From: Avedoeria sp964651245
GTDB lineage: Bacteria > Chloroflexota > Anaerolineae > Epilineales > Epilineaceae
Assembly: GCA_964651245.1 (NCBI GenBank)
Contig: CAZYVI010000005.1
Span: forward strand, 147,641-211,640
Length of the DNA stretch: 64,000 nt
Direction: 5' to 3'
The notes beneath the pieces were generated by a model, which saw only the letters and a list, made by a program, of their open reading frames with translations, had not been told where the DNA came from and did no database searches. The translations under genes were made by a program, and so were the position numbers. This document shows positions 41,011-49,195 of this stretch, piece by piece (within the stretch, counting starts at the first letter, position 1; every line of letters begins with the position of its first letter).

Positions 41011-42231
41011 CTACGGCTGACCCACGATCGTCAGCAGCGTGACCTCGGGGCGGCAGAACAGGCGCAGCCGCGGTGCGCGGGCGCGCTCCATCCCGACCCC
41101 GCGGCTCACGTAGATCGGCCGCCCGTTCAGGCGGTGCAGACCGCCCGCGGCGACGGTGCGTGGGACGGACGTCAGCGTGAGCGGCGGCCCGAACCCGGGC
41201 ACGACGACCTGCCCACCATGGGTGTGGCCGGCGACGACGAGGTCGACGGGCGCATCGGGGCCGAGGGTCAGCGCGACGTCGGGATAGTGGTCGATGACGA
41301 TCCGCAGCGCGGCCGGGGCGGCGGCGCCAGCGGCGGAGCGGCCGTCGACCGTTGCGCCGGGGCCGTTGGCGGCACCGAGCGCCGCGACGGCCGCCAGCGC
41401 CGCCGGGGCTGTGTAGTCCTCGCTCAGCCCCGCGATCCGGAGCTTCCAGCCGGCGACTTCCACCACCTCATGTGCGTCGCGCATCCACCGCACGCGCGTG
41501 CCCTGCAGCGCCCGGTCGAGGTGGTCCGGGTGGTCCACGTTGCCCTTCACGAACCAGACGCCGCCGGGTGCGTCGAGCCGCCCAAGGACCTCGCGCAGCG
41601 CCGCTTCCTCGCGGGCGAACAGGGCGTCGTTGCCCTGGAAGATGTCCCCCGGCATCAGGATGACGTCGGGGCGCTCCGCCATGACGGTGTCGATCGCCCG
41701 ACGCTCGTAGGCCGTGACGTGATCCGTCTGAAGGTCGGCGATGATCGCCACACGCAGGGGTCCCTGCCCGGCCTGGGCTGCCGGCACGACGAGTGTCGGC
41801 CGCTCGACGACAAGACGGTACGGTTCGACGAACGTCGCCCACAGCCCGATGGGGGCGGGCAGCACGGCCAGGGCGCACAGGGCCGTCGCCGCGCGCGTCA
41901 CGGGCCTGCCGCGACCGCCATGCCGGCGGCGCCCGAACCACAGCACGACGAGCGCCACGAACGGTCCGGCGAGCGTGAGGGCGGCGTAGAGCAGGCCCAT
42001 CAGCGCGAAGATGTCCGTGCCGTGTCGGCGGAGAACGGCCTCGCCGGCGGCGACGTGGACGACAACCGCAGTGCCGGCCGCCAACACCAGATCGAACGCG
42101 CCCACGGGCGCCACCGCGCCGCCTCGGCGTCGCCTGCGCCCGAGCAGCGACAACACCCCAAGCGCCACGGCCGCGTCGAGTGCGGCGACCGCGAGCGCGG
42201 CGGGCAGCACCGCAGCCAGATGGGCAGGCAC
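41011..42231 (-). CDS. Membrane metallophosphoesterase (calcineurin-like)
   Basis: This is a 406-residue protein. The first 155 residues have four hydrophobic helices. The catalytic domain follows with IADLQTDHV near residue 165, MPGDIFQGND near 196, VKGNVDHPDHL near 240, VIDHYPDVAL near 320, and VVAGHTHGGQ with YVSRGVG near the end. The first motif has DLQ where most homologues have DLH, so one metal ligand is replaced. The other motifs look intact. YpbG/YkuE-like enzymes of this layout act on phospholipid or UDP-diacylglucosamine-type substrates, but the substrate here is unknown. The GTG at 42231 has a perfect AGGAGG 6 bases upstream, and a TATCAT -10 box lies at 42272-42267. Confidence 0.85.
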   Translation of the reverse strand: MPAHLAAVLPAALAVAALDAAVALGVLSLLGRRRRRGGAVAPVGAFDLVLAAGTAVVVHVAAGEAVLRRHGTDIFALMGLLYAALTLAGPFVALVVLWFGRRRHGGRGRPVTRAATALCALAVLPAPIGLWATFVEPYRLVVERPTLVVPAAQAGQGPLRVAIIADLQTDHVTAYERRAIDTVMAERPDVILMPGDIFQGNDALFAREEAALREVLGRLDAPGGVWFVKGNVDHPDHLDRALQGTRVRWMRDAHEVVEVAGWKLRIAGLSEDYTAPAALAAVAALGAANGPGATVDGRSAAGAAAPAALRIVIDHYPDVALTLGPDAPVDLVVAGHTHGGQVVVPGFGPPLTLTSVPRTVAAGGLHRLNGRPIYVSRGVGMERARAPRLRLFCRPEVTLLTIVGQP

Positions 42232-42266
42232 GGCGACCTCCTGTGAGCCGGGGCGGTACGCGGCCG

Positions 42267-42272
42267 ATGATA
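42267..42272 (-). promoter_or_regulatory. Candidate -10 box of the metallophosphoesterase gene
   Basis: Minus-strand TATCAT lies 35 bases before the GTG at 42231. No clear -35 is seen. Confidence 0.4.
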
Positions 42273-42395
42273 GCCTGGGCTCGCCGTCGCACCGGCGACC
42301 ACGCGTGGCCGCGGCGGCGTGAGGCGGCACGTCACAAGCCCAGGCAGACCTTTGTCGCAGTCCCGTCAGGCGGTCGCGGTTAACACGGCCACCCG

Positions 42396-42410
42396 CGCGC
42401 GTAGGGGCGG
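42396..42410 (+). repeat. 15-base direct repeat, copy 2
   Basis: This is an exact second copy of CGCGCGTAGGGGCGG (first at 40886-40900), 1.5 kb away on the other side of the metallophosphoesterase gene. Confidence 0.6.
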
Positions 42411-42482
42411 CAAGAACGGCAAGCGCGGCGCCGGCCGTGACGCGTCCAGGCGTCGACTCGCATCCTCACCTTTAGCGGCCCT

Positions 42483-43985
42483 TCACCCTCCCTGGCAGGC
42501 ACAGCCCGCGCCCTTGTGGCAGTTCTTGTTGAGCGATATGCAGCTGTCGCCGCAGGGCTTGGACACGCCTGCTTTGCAGTACTTGCAGCACCCCCCACCG
42601 CCACCACCACCACCCGACGGCGGCGCGGGCGCGGGCGACTGGTACAGCGGCACCGGCGCCGGCGGAGGAGGCGGGGGCGGCGGCGCGGGCCGGCCGCCCT
42701 CGCCCTCCTCGCACGCCAGGCCGTCGCCGTCGCCGTCGAGACGGCCGGGGTTCGCGACGCCGCGCGCCCGCCAGTAGTCGCGCCAGGCCTTCATCGTCTC
42801 GTAGTTCGGGAAGCTGTCGCAGTTCTGGTTGCGGTTGGGGTCGATGTCGATCGGCGGGCGGGGCGTGGGTGGCGGCGGCACGGGCGTGCGGGTCGACGGG
42901 GGTGGCGGCGACGTGCGGGTCGGCGCCGGGGTCGGCACAGCCGTGGGCGGCTCTGTGGTGGGTGCCGGGCGATCGACCGTGGGCGCCGGCTCGTCCGTGG
43001 CCGTCGCCGCCGGCGCGACGATCGAGGTCGTGTCGGCGGGCTCGGCGGCCGGGGCGGTGGTGGCGGCGGGTTCCGCCGAGGCTACCGCCGCGGGGGTGCG
43101 CCTCGGCTGCCCGGTGTCGGGAGGGCCGAAGCCGAGCATCTGCCCGAACGCACCGAGCGTGCCCAGCGCAAGCACGCTGGTCAGCACCGCACCGACGCGG
43201 TGCCCGTCGGCCCAGCTCAGGACCGTGTCGACCGACGGCAGCCGCTCGGCGAGCCACGGGGCCCGCTGCAGCCCGACGCGCGCCAGCCACACGACGCACG
43301 CGATCACCACCAGCGTCTCCAGCTGGTCACCGACGATCAAGGTCGTCGCGCCGAAGAGCAACGTGGTGAACGCCAGGGGGTGCCGGGTCCCGAAGCCGCC
43401 CGACGTGAAGAGGCTGCTCACGGCCGCCCAGACGAGAGCCGCCATCACCAGCAGCGGGCCCGAGAGGCCGCTGGTCAGCACCCCGCACAGGCTGAAGAGC
43501 ACCAGCACGAACGCGATCGGATGCCGCCCGACGAACATGCGCACGCCGGCCCATCGGCCGTGGGGCGCGTCGGTTGGCGGGCGGGGGAGCGGCGGGTGCG
43601 CTGCCGCCGGCGCGGCGGCCGGGCGTGGGGCAAGCGTCGGTGCCACCGCCGGCTGCGGGGCCACGTCGGCGTCCGGCGGCGGCTCGGGCGCGGACACGAA
43701 GCTCACCGGTGGTGGGTGCGGCGCGGCGATCGTCGCCTCAGCGAGGTGCACCGTGATCCAGTCGAGGCGGTTCTCCTCGCCGAGATCGACGAAGCCGGAT
43801 CGCGCCTGCAGGCCGGCCGCCGCCAGCGCCGCCCGCACCCGCTCAACGCTGGCGGGCGTGCGGCGCAGGACGCCGAAGGCCCGCCAGAAGGTGAAGCTGC
43901 GCATCCGGCGCGTGTCGCGGCGGCGGGCGACGAGGTCGGCCCGCATGTCGCGGGCGATGTCGGCGGGGCTGGGCTTCGTGGCCAT
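42483..43985 (-). CDS. Membrane protein with Excalibur domain and C-terminal Cys-rich module
   Basis: This is a 500-residue protein. Residues 1-80 form a small domain (DIARDMRADLVARRRDTRRMRSFTFWRAFG ... LDWITVHL) I cannot name. Pro/Ala-rich residues lead to six or so hydrophobic helices (about 150-285), then a long Pro/Thr linker. An Excalibur calcium-binding module follows near residue 395 (CDSFPNYETMKAWRDYWRARG and LDGDGDGLACEE, the DxDxDGxxCE mark). The end, after a Pro/Gly spacer, is GCCKYCKAGVSKPCGDSCISLNKNCHKGAGCAC, a Cys-rich module seen at the ends of assorted bacterial proteins; its role is unknown to me. The ATG at 43985 is the natural start. The gene is divergent from the BREX operon and may or may not belong to it. 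Confidence 0.7.
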   Translation of the reverse strand: MATKPSPADIARDMRADLVARRRDTRRMRSFTFWRAFGVLRRTPASVERVRAALAAAGLQARSGFVDLGEENRLDWITVHLAEATIAAPHPPPVSFVSAPEPPPDADVAPQPAVAPTLAPRPAAAPAAAHPPLPRPPTDAPHGRWAGVRMFVGRHPIAFVLVLFSLCGVLTSGLSGPLLVMAALVWAAVSSLFTSGGFGTRHPLAFTTLLFGATTLIVGDQLETLVVIACVVWLARVGLQRAPWLAERLPSVDTVLSWADGHRVGAVLTSVLALGTLGAFGQMLGFGPPDTGQPRRTPAAVASAEPAATTAPAAEPADTTSIVAPAATATDEPAPTVDRPAPTTEPPTAVPTPAPTRTSPPPPSTRTPVPPPPTPRPPIDIDPNRNQNCDSFPNYETMKAWRDYWRARGVANPGRLDGDGDGLACEEGEGGRPAPPPPPPPPAPVPLYQSPAPAPPSGGGGGGGGCCKYCKAGVSKPCGDSCISLNKNCHKGAGCACQGG

Positions 43986-44149
43986 CGTCGTTCCCCGGTG
44001 GCGGGTGCGGCGATACGACGTGCGGCCGGTGTGGTCGCCGTCGGCGCCGAGGGGCTGCGCTGCGCGGGCTCATCGTCGAAGATCGTGGCGTGGTCGGCAT
44101 CGGCCATGTGTCCAGTTCCACACCCCGCCACGTGACCATCGGAGGCGCC

Positions 44150-44179
44150 TTGACGACCGCCGCCGCCCCCGGCTACAGT
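44150..44179 (+). promoter_or_regulatory. Promoter of the BREX type 2 operon
   Basis: TTGACG (44150-44155), an 18-base spacer and TACAGT (44174-44179) form a good sigma-70 promoter. Transcription would start near 44186-44189, upstream of or at a 17-codon leader ORF. Confidence 0.6.
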
Positions 44180-44188
44180 CGCCGCCCC

Positions 44189-44242
44189 ATGACGACGCGT
44201 CGCCGCCCCTCCGCCGCCGCCCCGTCGGCCCCCCGCCGCTAG
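44189..44242 (+). CDS. Possible 17-codon leader ORF ahead of the BREX operon
   Basis: ATG ACG ACG begins MTTRRRPSAAAPSAPRR and stops at a TAG 7 bases before the GTG of the next gene. It lies 9 bases after the -10 box, so the transcript could begin at its ATG. It is Arg/Pro-rich, and stalling-type leader control can be imagined, but a chance short frame in G+C-rich DNA is equally likely. Confidence 0.3.
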   Translation: MTTRRRPSAAAPSAPRR

Positions 44243-44249
44243 CCCGCCC

Positions 44250-44990
44250 GTGCCCGACCTCGACCTCAAGGGCGTTCCGGCCGACCAGCGCGACGCCGCC
44301 CTGTTCGCCACCGCCGCGCTGCAAGCCCTGGCGCGCGAGGAGTCGCTCCAGCGCCGGGCGGTGCGACTGCGCGAGCCGGGGCTGGCCACGTGGCAGCAGT
44401 TCCGGGGGCGCATGGACGAGCACGACCTGCTGCTCTTGCTGCTTGAAGACGCGGCGGTCACGCAGCCGTTCGCGTTCGACGCGCCCGCCATCCTGGGGCG
44501 GGCGGCCCGCGGCCTCGACCGCCTCTCGGCGGCGCGCGTGGCCGGTTGGATCGGCGCGCTACAGGCGGACGACGGGGCCGATGCGGCCGACTACCTGAGC
44601 GCCCAGGCCCGCCACTTGGGTCTCGTGACCCGGCTGGCGCGGACCGACCTCCACAGGGTGCGGCCGCACCATCGCGTCCTGGAGCTGCCGGGGACGGGCG
44701 GTCAGCTGGCGAAGTACCTGGCCGACACGCTGCCCGACGTCCACCTGCGCGACGTCTTCGTCATCGCCTGGGCCACCTGGCGCGACCGGCTGTTGGCCGG
44801 GCTGGTGGCCGTGGAGGCCGGCCTCACCGGCAGCGCGCCGATCTGCGATCGCCCGGGCATCGAGGAGCTGCGCGGCGGCGACCGCCCGTTCGACTACGTG
44901 ATCGGCGCGGCGCCGGAGCGCGAGCAGCAGCCGTACGACGCGGCGACGCTGCAGGCGTGGTTCCCGTCCGCCACCGTGGTGCTGGTGTGA
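44250..44990 (+). CDS. Unrecognised protein, first gene of the BREX type 2 operon
   Basis: I do not recognise this 246-residue protein. It is soluble and largely helical at first (RDAALFATAALQALAREESLQRRAVRLREPG). The second half has VLELPGTGGQLAKYLADTLPDVHLRDVFVIAWATW, which looks like the glycine loop and following strand of a class I methyltransferase-type Rossmann fold. It then has FDYVIGAAPEREQQPYD at the place of a motif IV region, without the NPP(Y/F) motif. The GTG at 44250 has only a weak ribosome-binding site. It ends 7 bases before the pglW start, and no promoter separates them, so it belongs to the operon. It is not one of the six standard BREX-2 genes, which makes it a candidate accessory factor. 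Confidence 0.6.
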   Translation: MPDLDLKGVPADQRDAALFATAALQALAREESLQRRAVRLREPGLATWQQFRGRMDEHDLLLLLLEDAAVTQPFAFDAPAILGRAARGLDRLSAARVAGWIGALQADDGADAADYLSAQARHLGLVTRLARTDLHRVRPHHRVLELPGTGGQLAKYLADTLPDVHLRDVFVIAWATWRDRLLAGLVAVEAGLTGSAPICDRPGIEELRGGDRPFDYVIGAAPEREQQPYDAATLQAWFPSATVVLV

Positions 44991-44997
44991 GGGCGCC

Positions 44998-47900
44998 GTG
45001 ACAGCCAAGGTCTTCCCTGTCGGCAAGGTGGCGCACGACGCCGAGCGGCAGGCGCTGGCGTTCCTGGTGCAGGGGCTGCCCGAGTCGTACACCGTCTACA
45101 CGAACTCGTGGATCGCCGAGCGCGACGGCAGCGTGTTCGAGCTCGACGCGGTGGTCGTGGCGCCGCACGCCGTGTTCGTGGTCGAGATCAAGGGCTACCG
45201 CGGGGCGATCCGCGGCACGGACCACGACTGGCTCATCCCCGAGCCGCGGCCCAGCCCGCTGCGGCTGAACCGGCTGACGGCGCAGGTCCTCAAGTCCGAG
45301 GTGCGGCGGCGCAGTGCCGCGGCGGGGCGGGTGTGGGTCGAGGGCTTCGTCTTCCTGTCCCACACGACCGACGTCGCACTGAACGGCACGGCAAGCCAGG
45401 CGCGGGTCCACACGCGCGAGTCCGTCCTGCCGGCGCTGCAGGACACGAACTTCCTGCGCAACCAGCTCACCCGGGGCCAGCTGCCGGAGGCGGTGGACGC
45501 GCACGCCCGCGGCGTGGTCCACGAGCTGCTCACGGGCGCCGATCCGCGCCGCAAGCCGGTGCGCCGGGTGCGCGAGTGGGAGGTGGGCTCGGTGCTGGCT
45601 CGCGGCGAGGACTACATCGAGTACGAGGCGCAGCACGACATGATGCCGCGCGACGGCAGCAGCCCGGAGCGGTTGCTGCGCGTCTACCCGCTGCCGTGGA
45701 TGGTGTCCGACGAGGAGCGGCGGCGCATCAACGACCGGTGCACCTGGGAGGCGCAGGTCCTGGCCACCGTCGGCAGCCACCCGTTCATCGTCGACGCCGA
45801 GCCGCCGTTCCGCGAGGAGATCGGCGTCTGCCTGCCGATGGAGCGCTTCCGCGGCGTGTCGCTGGCGTCGTGGTGCGAACGCCACTTGGCGGAAGGCACG
45901 ACGTGGCCGGCGCTGGGCGAGCGACTGGAGATCTGGCGCAAGGTGGCCCTCGCCGTGCACTTCGCCCACACGCAGGGCGTGGTGCACCGGCTGCTGCGGC
46001 CGGAGGTCATCCTGGTCGAGGACACGCCGACCCGGCCCGACGTGCGGCTGACGGGCTTCGAGCTGGCCAAGCGGGTGGAGCGCGCGGCGACGGTGGCGTC
46101 GACGGCGCTGGACGAGGCGCGGGCGGTGTGGGCGGCGCCGGAGATCGTGCGCGACTTCCACGACGCCGAACCGCGCTCCGACCAGTTCAGCCTGGGGGCG
46201 CTGTTCGGCCTGCTGGCCACGGGCAAGGCGCTGTTCGGGTCCACCACCGAGCTGCTGCGCCGCGGCGGCCAGCCGCCCCACCTGCACGACCTCGACCCGC
46301 GCCTGCCCAAGGCGCTGGACGCCTGCGCAGGACGGATGCTCGCGCTGCGGCCGGCCGACCGCTACGACTCGGTGGCCGACGCGGTGCGGGCGGTGGCCGA
46401 GGTCCGCGGCCGCCAAGCGGCGACGGCGGCGGGCACGGCGGCGGTGGCCCCGCGGGCCGCGCCGCTGGACGCCGATGACCTGGCGCCGGGCACGCGGCTG
46501 GGCACGGACTACGAGGTGGTGCAGCGCGTCGGCCGGGGCGGGATGGGGGCGGTGTACAAGGTCCGGCACCTCCTGAGCGGCCAGTTCCGGGCGCTCAAGG
46601 TGGCCCGGGCGAGCGACGCGGCCGAGGAGGCGCTGCGCTCCGAGTACGACCTGCTGCGCGAAGTCGACCATCCGGCGATCGTGCGGGCGCTGGACCTGTC
46701 GGGGGCGGTGCCGGACCGCGTCAGCTTGGTGCTGGACTGGGTCGAGGGCGTGCCGCTGCCGAAGTGGCTCGACGCCCACCGCGAGCCGGAGCTGGCCATG
46801 CTGCGGCGCTTCGCCGACGACCTGCTGGACGCGCTGGACTACCTCCAGGCCCTCGACGTGGTGCACAAGGACATCAAGCCCGACAACTTACTGCTGGGGC
46901 CGCGCGGGCTGACGCTGATCGACTTCTCGCTGGTGGCGCACCCGCCCGAGTCGATCGCGATCGGGACGTCGCTCTACCGCGACCCGGCGCTCCAGGCGTG
47001 GGACGCGGCGGCCGACCGCTACGCGGCGGCGCTGTGCTTGTTCGAGCTCTTCGTGGGGGCGCACGCGTTCGACGGGCAGGTGCCGCCGCCGGACCGGGCA
47101 GTGGCGCTCGACGAGGACGAGGTGCAGCCGAAGGCCATGGCGGGCTTCCTGCGCCGGGCGCTGGACCCGGACCGCGACAAGCGGTTCGCCTCCTTGGCCG
47201 AGATGCGCCAAGCGCTGCGGCAGGCGCTGGGCGCGGCTGGCGGCGAGGCGCCGGCGCCGCGGATCGACGTGGCGGCGATCGTGCCCGAGGCGGGCCGGCC
47301 CCTCGACACGACGTTCCTGTCGCGCGGCTCGCTGAACGCGCTGCGGCGCGGCTGGGTGCGCACCCAGGGCCAGTTGGTGGGGGCCGACCCGGACATGCTG
47401 CAGCGGCTGCGCAACGTCGGGCGGACGCGGCTCCAGGAGATCGTGGCGCTGCGCGAGGCGCTCATGGCGCGCGGCGTGCCGGCGGAGATGCCGTTCGTGG
47501 CGCCGACGCCGGCGCCGATCGCGCCGCGCTGGGTGGCGGATCCGCGGCCGGTGGCCGTGCTGCCGCTGTCCGAGGGGCTCAAGTCCGAGTTGGTGCGGGG
47601 TGGCTTCGACACCGTCGGGCGGCTGGCGCAGGCCAGCGAGGCGGAGCTGCTGGGCGTGCCATGGCTGGGCGCGGTGAAGTTGCAGCGGATCGTGCAGGTC
47701 CTGGACGCGCTGGGCCAGACGGCCGTGGAGGAGGCGCCGGGGGCGCCGGCCAGCCTGGACGAGGCCATGGCGCGGGCGATGGCGCGCCTGACGGACCGAC
47801 AGGCCGAGGTGCTGCGGCTCATGAGCGGCTCGGTGGGTGCGCCGCCGACGCAGACGGCCGTGGCACAGCAGCTGGGCGTGACGCGCCAGGCGGTGAACCT

Positions 47901-49167
47901 GCAGTACCACGAGGCGCTGAAGCGGCTGGACGTGGGACCGCTGGCGGCCGTGCACGGCGCGGTCCAGGCGGCGCTGGACGCTGCGGGCGGGCTGCTGCCG
48001 CTCGGCGACGCCGTGCGGGCGGTCGTCGAGGCGATCCCGACCGAGGACGAGGGGCTGGCGCTGCTGGCGATCCGGCTGGTAGCGGTCCACGACGCGGCGG
48101 CGAGCCGGGCGCGCTTGATCGAGGGGTTGGCCGCGCAGCGGGAAGGGGTCATCGCCCGCGTGGTGCCGGAAACGGACGACACCCGGCCGTCGCTGGACGT
48201 CGACGCTGTTGGGCGCTTCCTGGCGGAGGCGTTCGAGCTGGCGGCATGGCCGCCCAAAGCAGCGGAGGGGGCGCGGCGGGCGCTGGGCGTGCTGCTGCCG
48301 GACTACGCGGGCGACGCGGTGGCGCTGGCGGCGCGGCTGGGCGAGGGGTTGCATCTGACGCCGGCGGGCGAGCTGTTCGCGTCGCCGGTGACGGTGGCCC
48401 AGGCGGTGCCGTACCTGCTGCAGGGCGAGCCGCTGCCGCTCACGCTGGCGCGCCTGGGCCAGCGGGCGCACGACGTGTTCGGCGATGCGGTTGCGTGGCC
48501 GGGAGCGGCCGAGCTGGCGGTTGTGGTTGCGGGGTTGGACCTGGGCGATGTGCGGCTCGACGGCGAGGCGCTGGTGCTGGCGCCGCCGGCGGGGGTGGTG
48601 CCGGCGGCGGCGGTGGAGGATGCGCCGCCGGAGTTCCTCATCGCGCCCGAGCGGCGGCCGGAGGAGGTGGCGGGCGATCTCCTGCGGGCGGCGGCGGTGA
48701 AGGGCCACTGGCGGCTGGTGGTGACGCCGCCGGCGCGGCACCGCGAGCTGGGGCGCAACGTGGCGCGGGCGCTGGGGGCGGGTGCCACGTTCATCAGCTT
48801 CGAGGAGCGGCTGCTGGCGCGCCTGGAGCCGGACTTCGAGGCGTTCGAGCGGGCCGAGCGGTTCGTGGCGATGCGGCCGAAGCTGACGGCGGCGGCCGAG
48901 CAGCTGCTGGACGAGCTGCTGCGCGAGCACGGCCAGCCCGGGGCGCAGGTGGTGCTGGGCGACACGGCCGTGCTGCAGGTGTGCGCGGCGCAGCACTTGG
49001 TGAACCGGGTCTACGACGCGACGCTCTCGGGCGGGCGGGGGTTCTGGGCGGTGGTGGTGCCGGGGATCATCTACGAGCGGACGCCGCTGTTCAACGAGCG
49101 CGACCCGCTGCCGTGGATCGAGGGGTCGGTGCTGCCGCTGCGGGACGCGATCCCGGTGGCGGCGTGA
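44998..49167 (+). CDS. pglW: BREX type 2 PglW: NERD domain, pseudokinase, Ser/Thr kinase, helix-turn-helix
   Basis: This is a 1389-residue protein. The N-terminal NERD nuclease-like domain has ELDAVVVAPHAVFVVEIKGYRG near residue 45. The first kinase-like region (about 215-460) has VVHRLLRPEVILV and LTGFELAKR where HRD and DFG should be, so it is probably inactive. The second, at about 500-760, has GRGGMGAVYKV, ALKVARAS, VHKDIKPDNLLL and LIDFSLVAH (DFS for DFG). After helix-hairpin-helix-like segments (RLRNVGRTRLQEI, GVPWLGAVKLQRIV) comes a sigma region 4-like HTH (LTDRQAEVLRLM ... QTAVAQQLGVTRQAVN) near 935-980. This is the PglW layout, thought to sense or regulate the system. GTG start at 44998, operon position two. 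Confidence 0.9.
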   Translation: MTAKVFPVGKVAHDAERQALAFLVQGLPESYTVYTNSWIAERDGSVFELDAVVVAPHAVFVVEIKGYRGAIRGTDHDWLIPEPRPSPLRLNRLTAQVLKSEVRRRSAAAGRVWVEGFVFLSHTTDVALNGTASQARVHTRESVLPALQDTNFLRNQLTRGQLPEAVDAHARGVVHELLTGADPRRKPVRRVREWEVGSVLARGEDYIEYEAQHDMMPRDGSSPERLLRVYPLPWMVSDEERRRINDRCTWEAQVLATVGSHPFIVDAEPPFREEIGVCLPMERFRGVSLASWCERHLAEGTTWPALGERLEIWRKVALAVHFAHTQGVVHRLLRPEVILVEDTPTRPDVRLTGFELAKRVERAATVASTALDEARAVWAAPEIVRDFHDAEPRSDQFSLGALFGLLATGKALFGSTTELLRRGGQPPHLHDLDPRLPKALDACAGRMLALRPADRYDSVADAVRAVAEVRGRQAATAAGTAAVAPRAAPLDADDLAPGTRLGTDYEVVQRVGRGGMGAVYKVRHLLSGQFRALKVARASDAAEEALRSEYDLLREVDHPAIVRALDLSGAVPDRVSLVLDWVEGVPLPKWLDAHREPELAMLRRFADDLLDALDYLQALDVVHKDIKPDNLLLGPRGLTLIDFSLVAHPPESIAIGTSLYRDPALQAWDAAADRYAAALCLFELFVGAHAFDGQVPPPDRAVALDEDEVQPKAMAGFLRRALDPDRDKRFASLAEMRQALRQALGAAGGEAPAPRIDVAAIVPEAGRPLDTTFLSRGSLNALRRGWVRTQGQLVGADPDMLQRLRNVGRTRLQEIVALREALMARGVPAEMPFVAPTPAPIAPRWVADPRPVAVLPLSEGLKSELVRGGFDTVGRLAQASEAELLGVPWLGAVKLQRIVQVLDALGQTAVEEAPGAPASLDEAMARAMARLTDRQAEVLRLMSGSVGAPPTQTAVAQQLGVTRQAVNLQYHEALKRLDVGPLAAVHGAVQAALDAAGGLLPLGDAVRAVVEAIPTEDEGLALLAIRLVAVHDAAASRARLIEGLAAQREGVIARVVPETDDTRPSLDVDAVGRFLAEAFELAAWPPKAAEGARRALGVLLPDYAGDAVALAARLGEGLHLTPAGELFASPVTVAQAVPYLLQGEPLPLTLARLGQRAHDVFGDAVAWPGAAELAVVVAGLDLGDVRLDGEALVLAPPAGVVPAAAVEDAPPEFLIAPERRPEEVAGDLLRAAAVKGHWRLVVTPPARHRELGRNVARALGAGATFISFEERLLARLEPDFEAFERAERFVAMRPKLTAAAEQLLDELLREHGQPGAQVVLGDTAVLQVCAAQHLVNRVYDATLSGGRGFWAVVVPGIIYERTPLFNERDPLPWIEGSVLPLRDAIPVAA

Positions 49168-49195
49168 GGGCGGGCCGGGGACGCGGGGGGCACCG

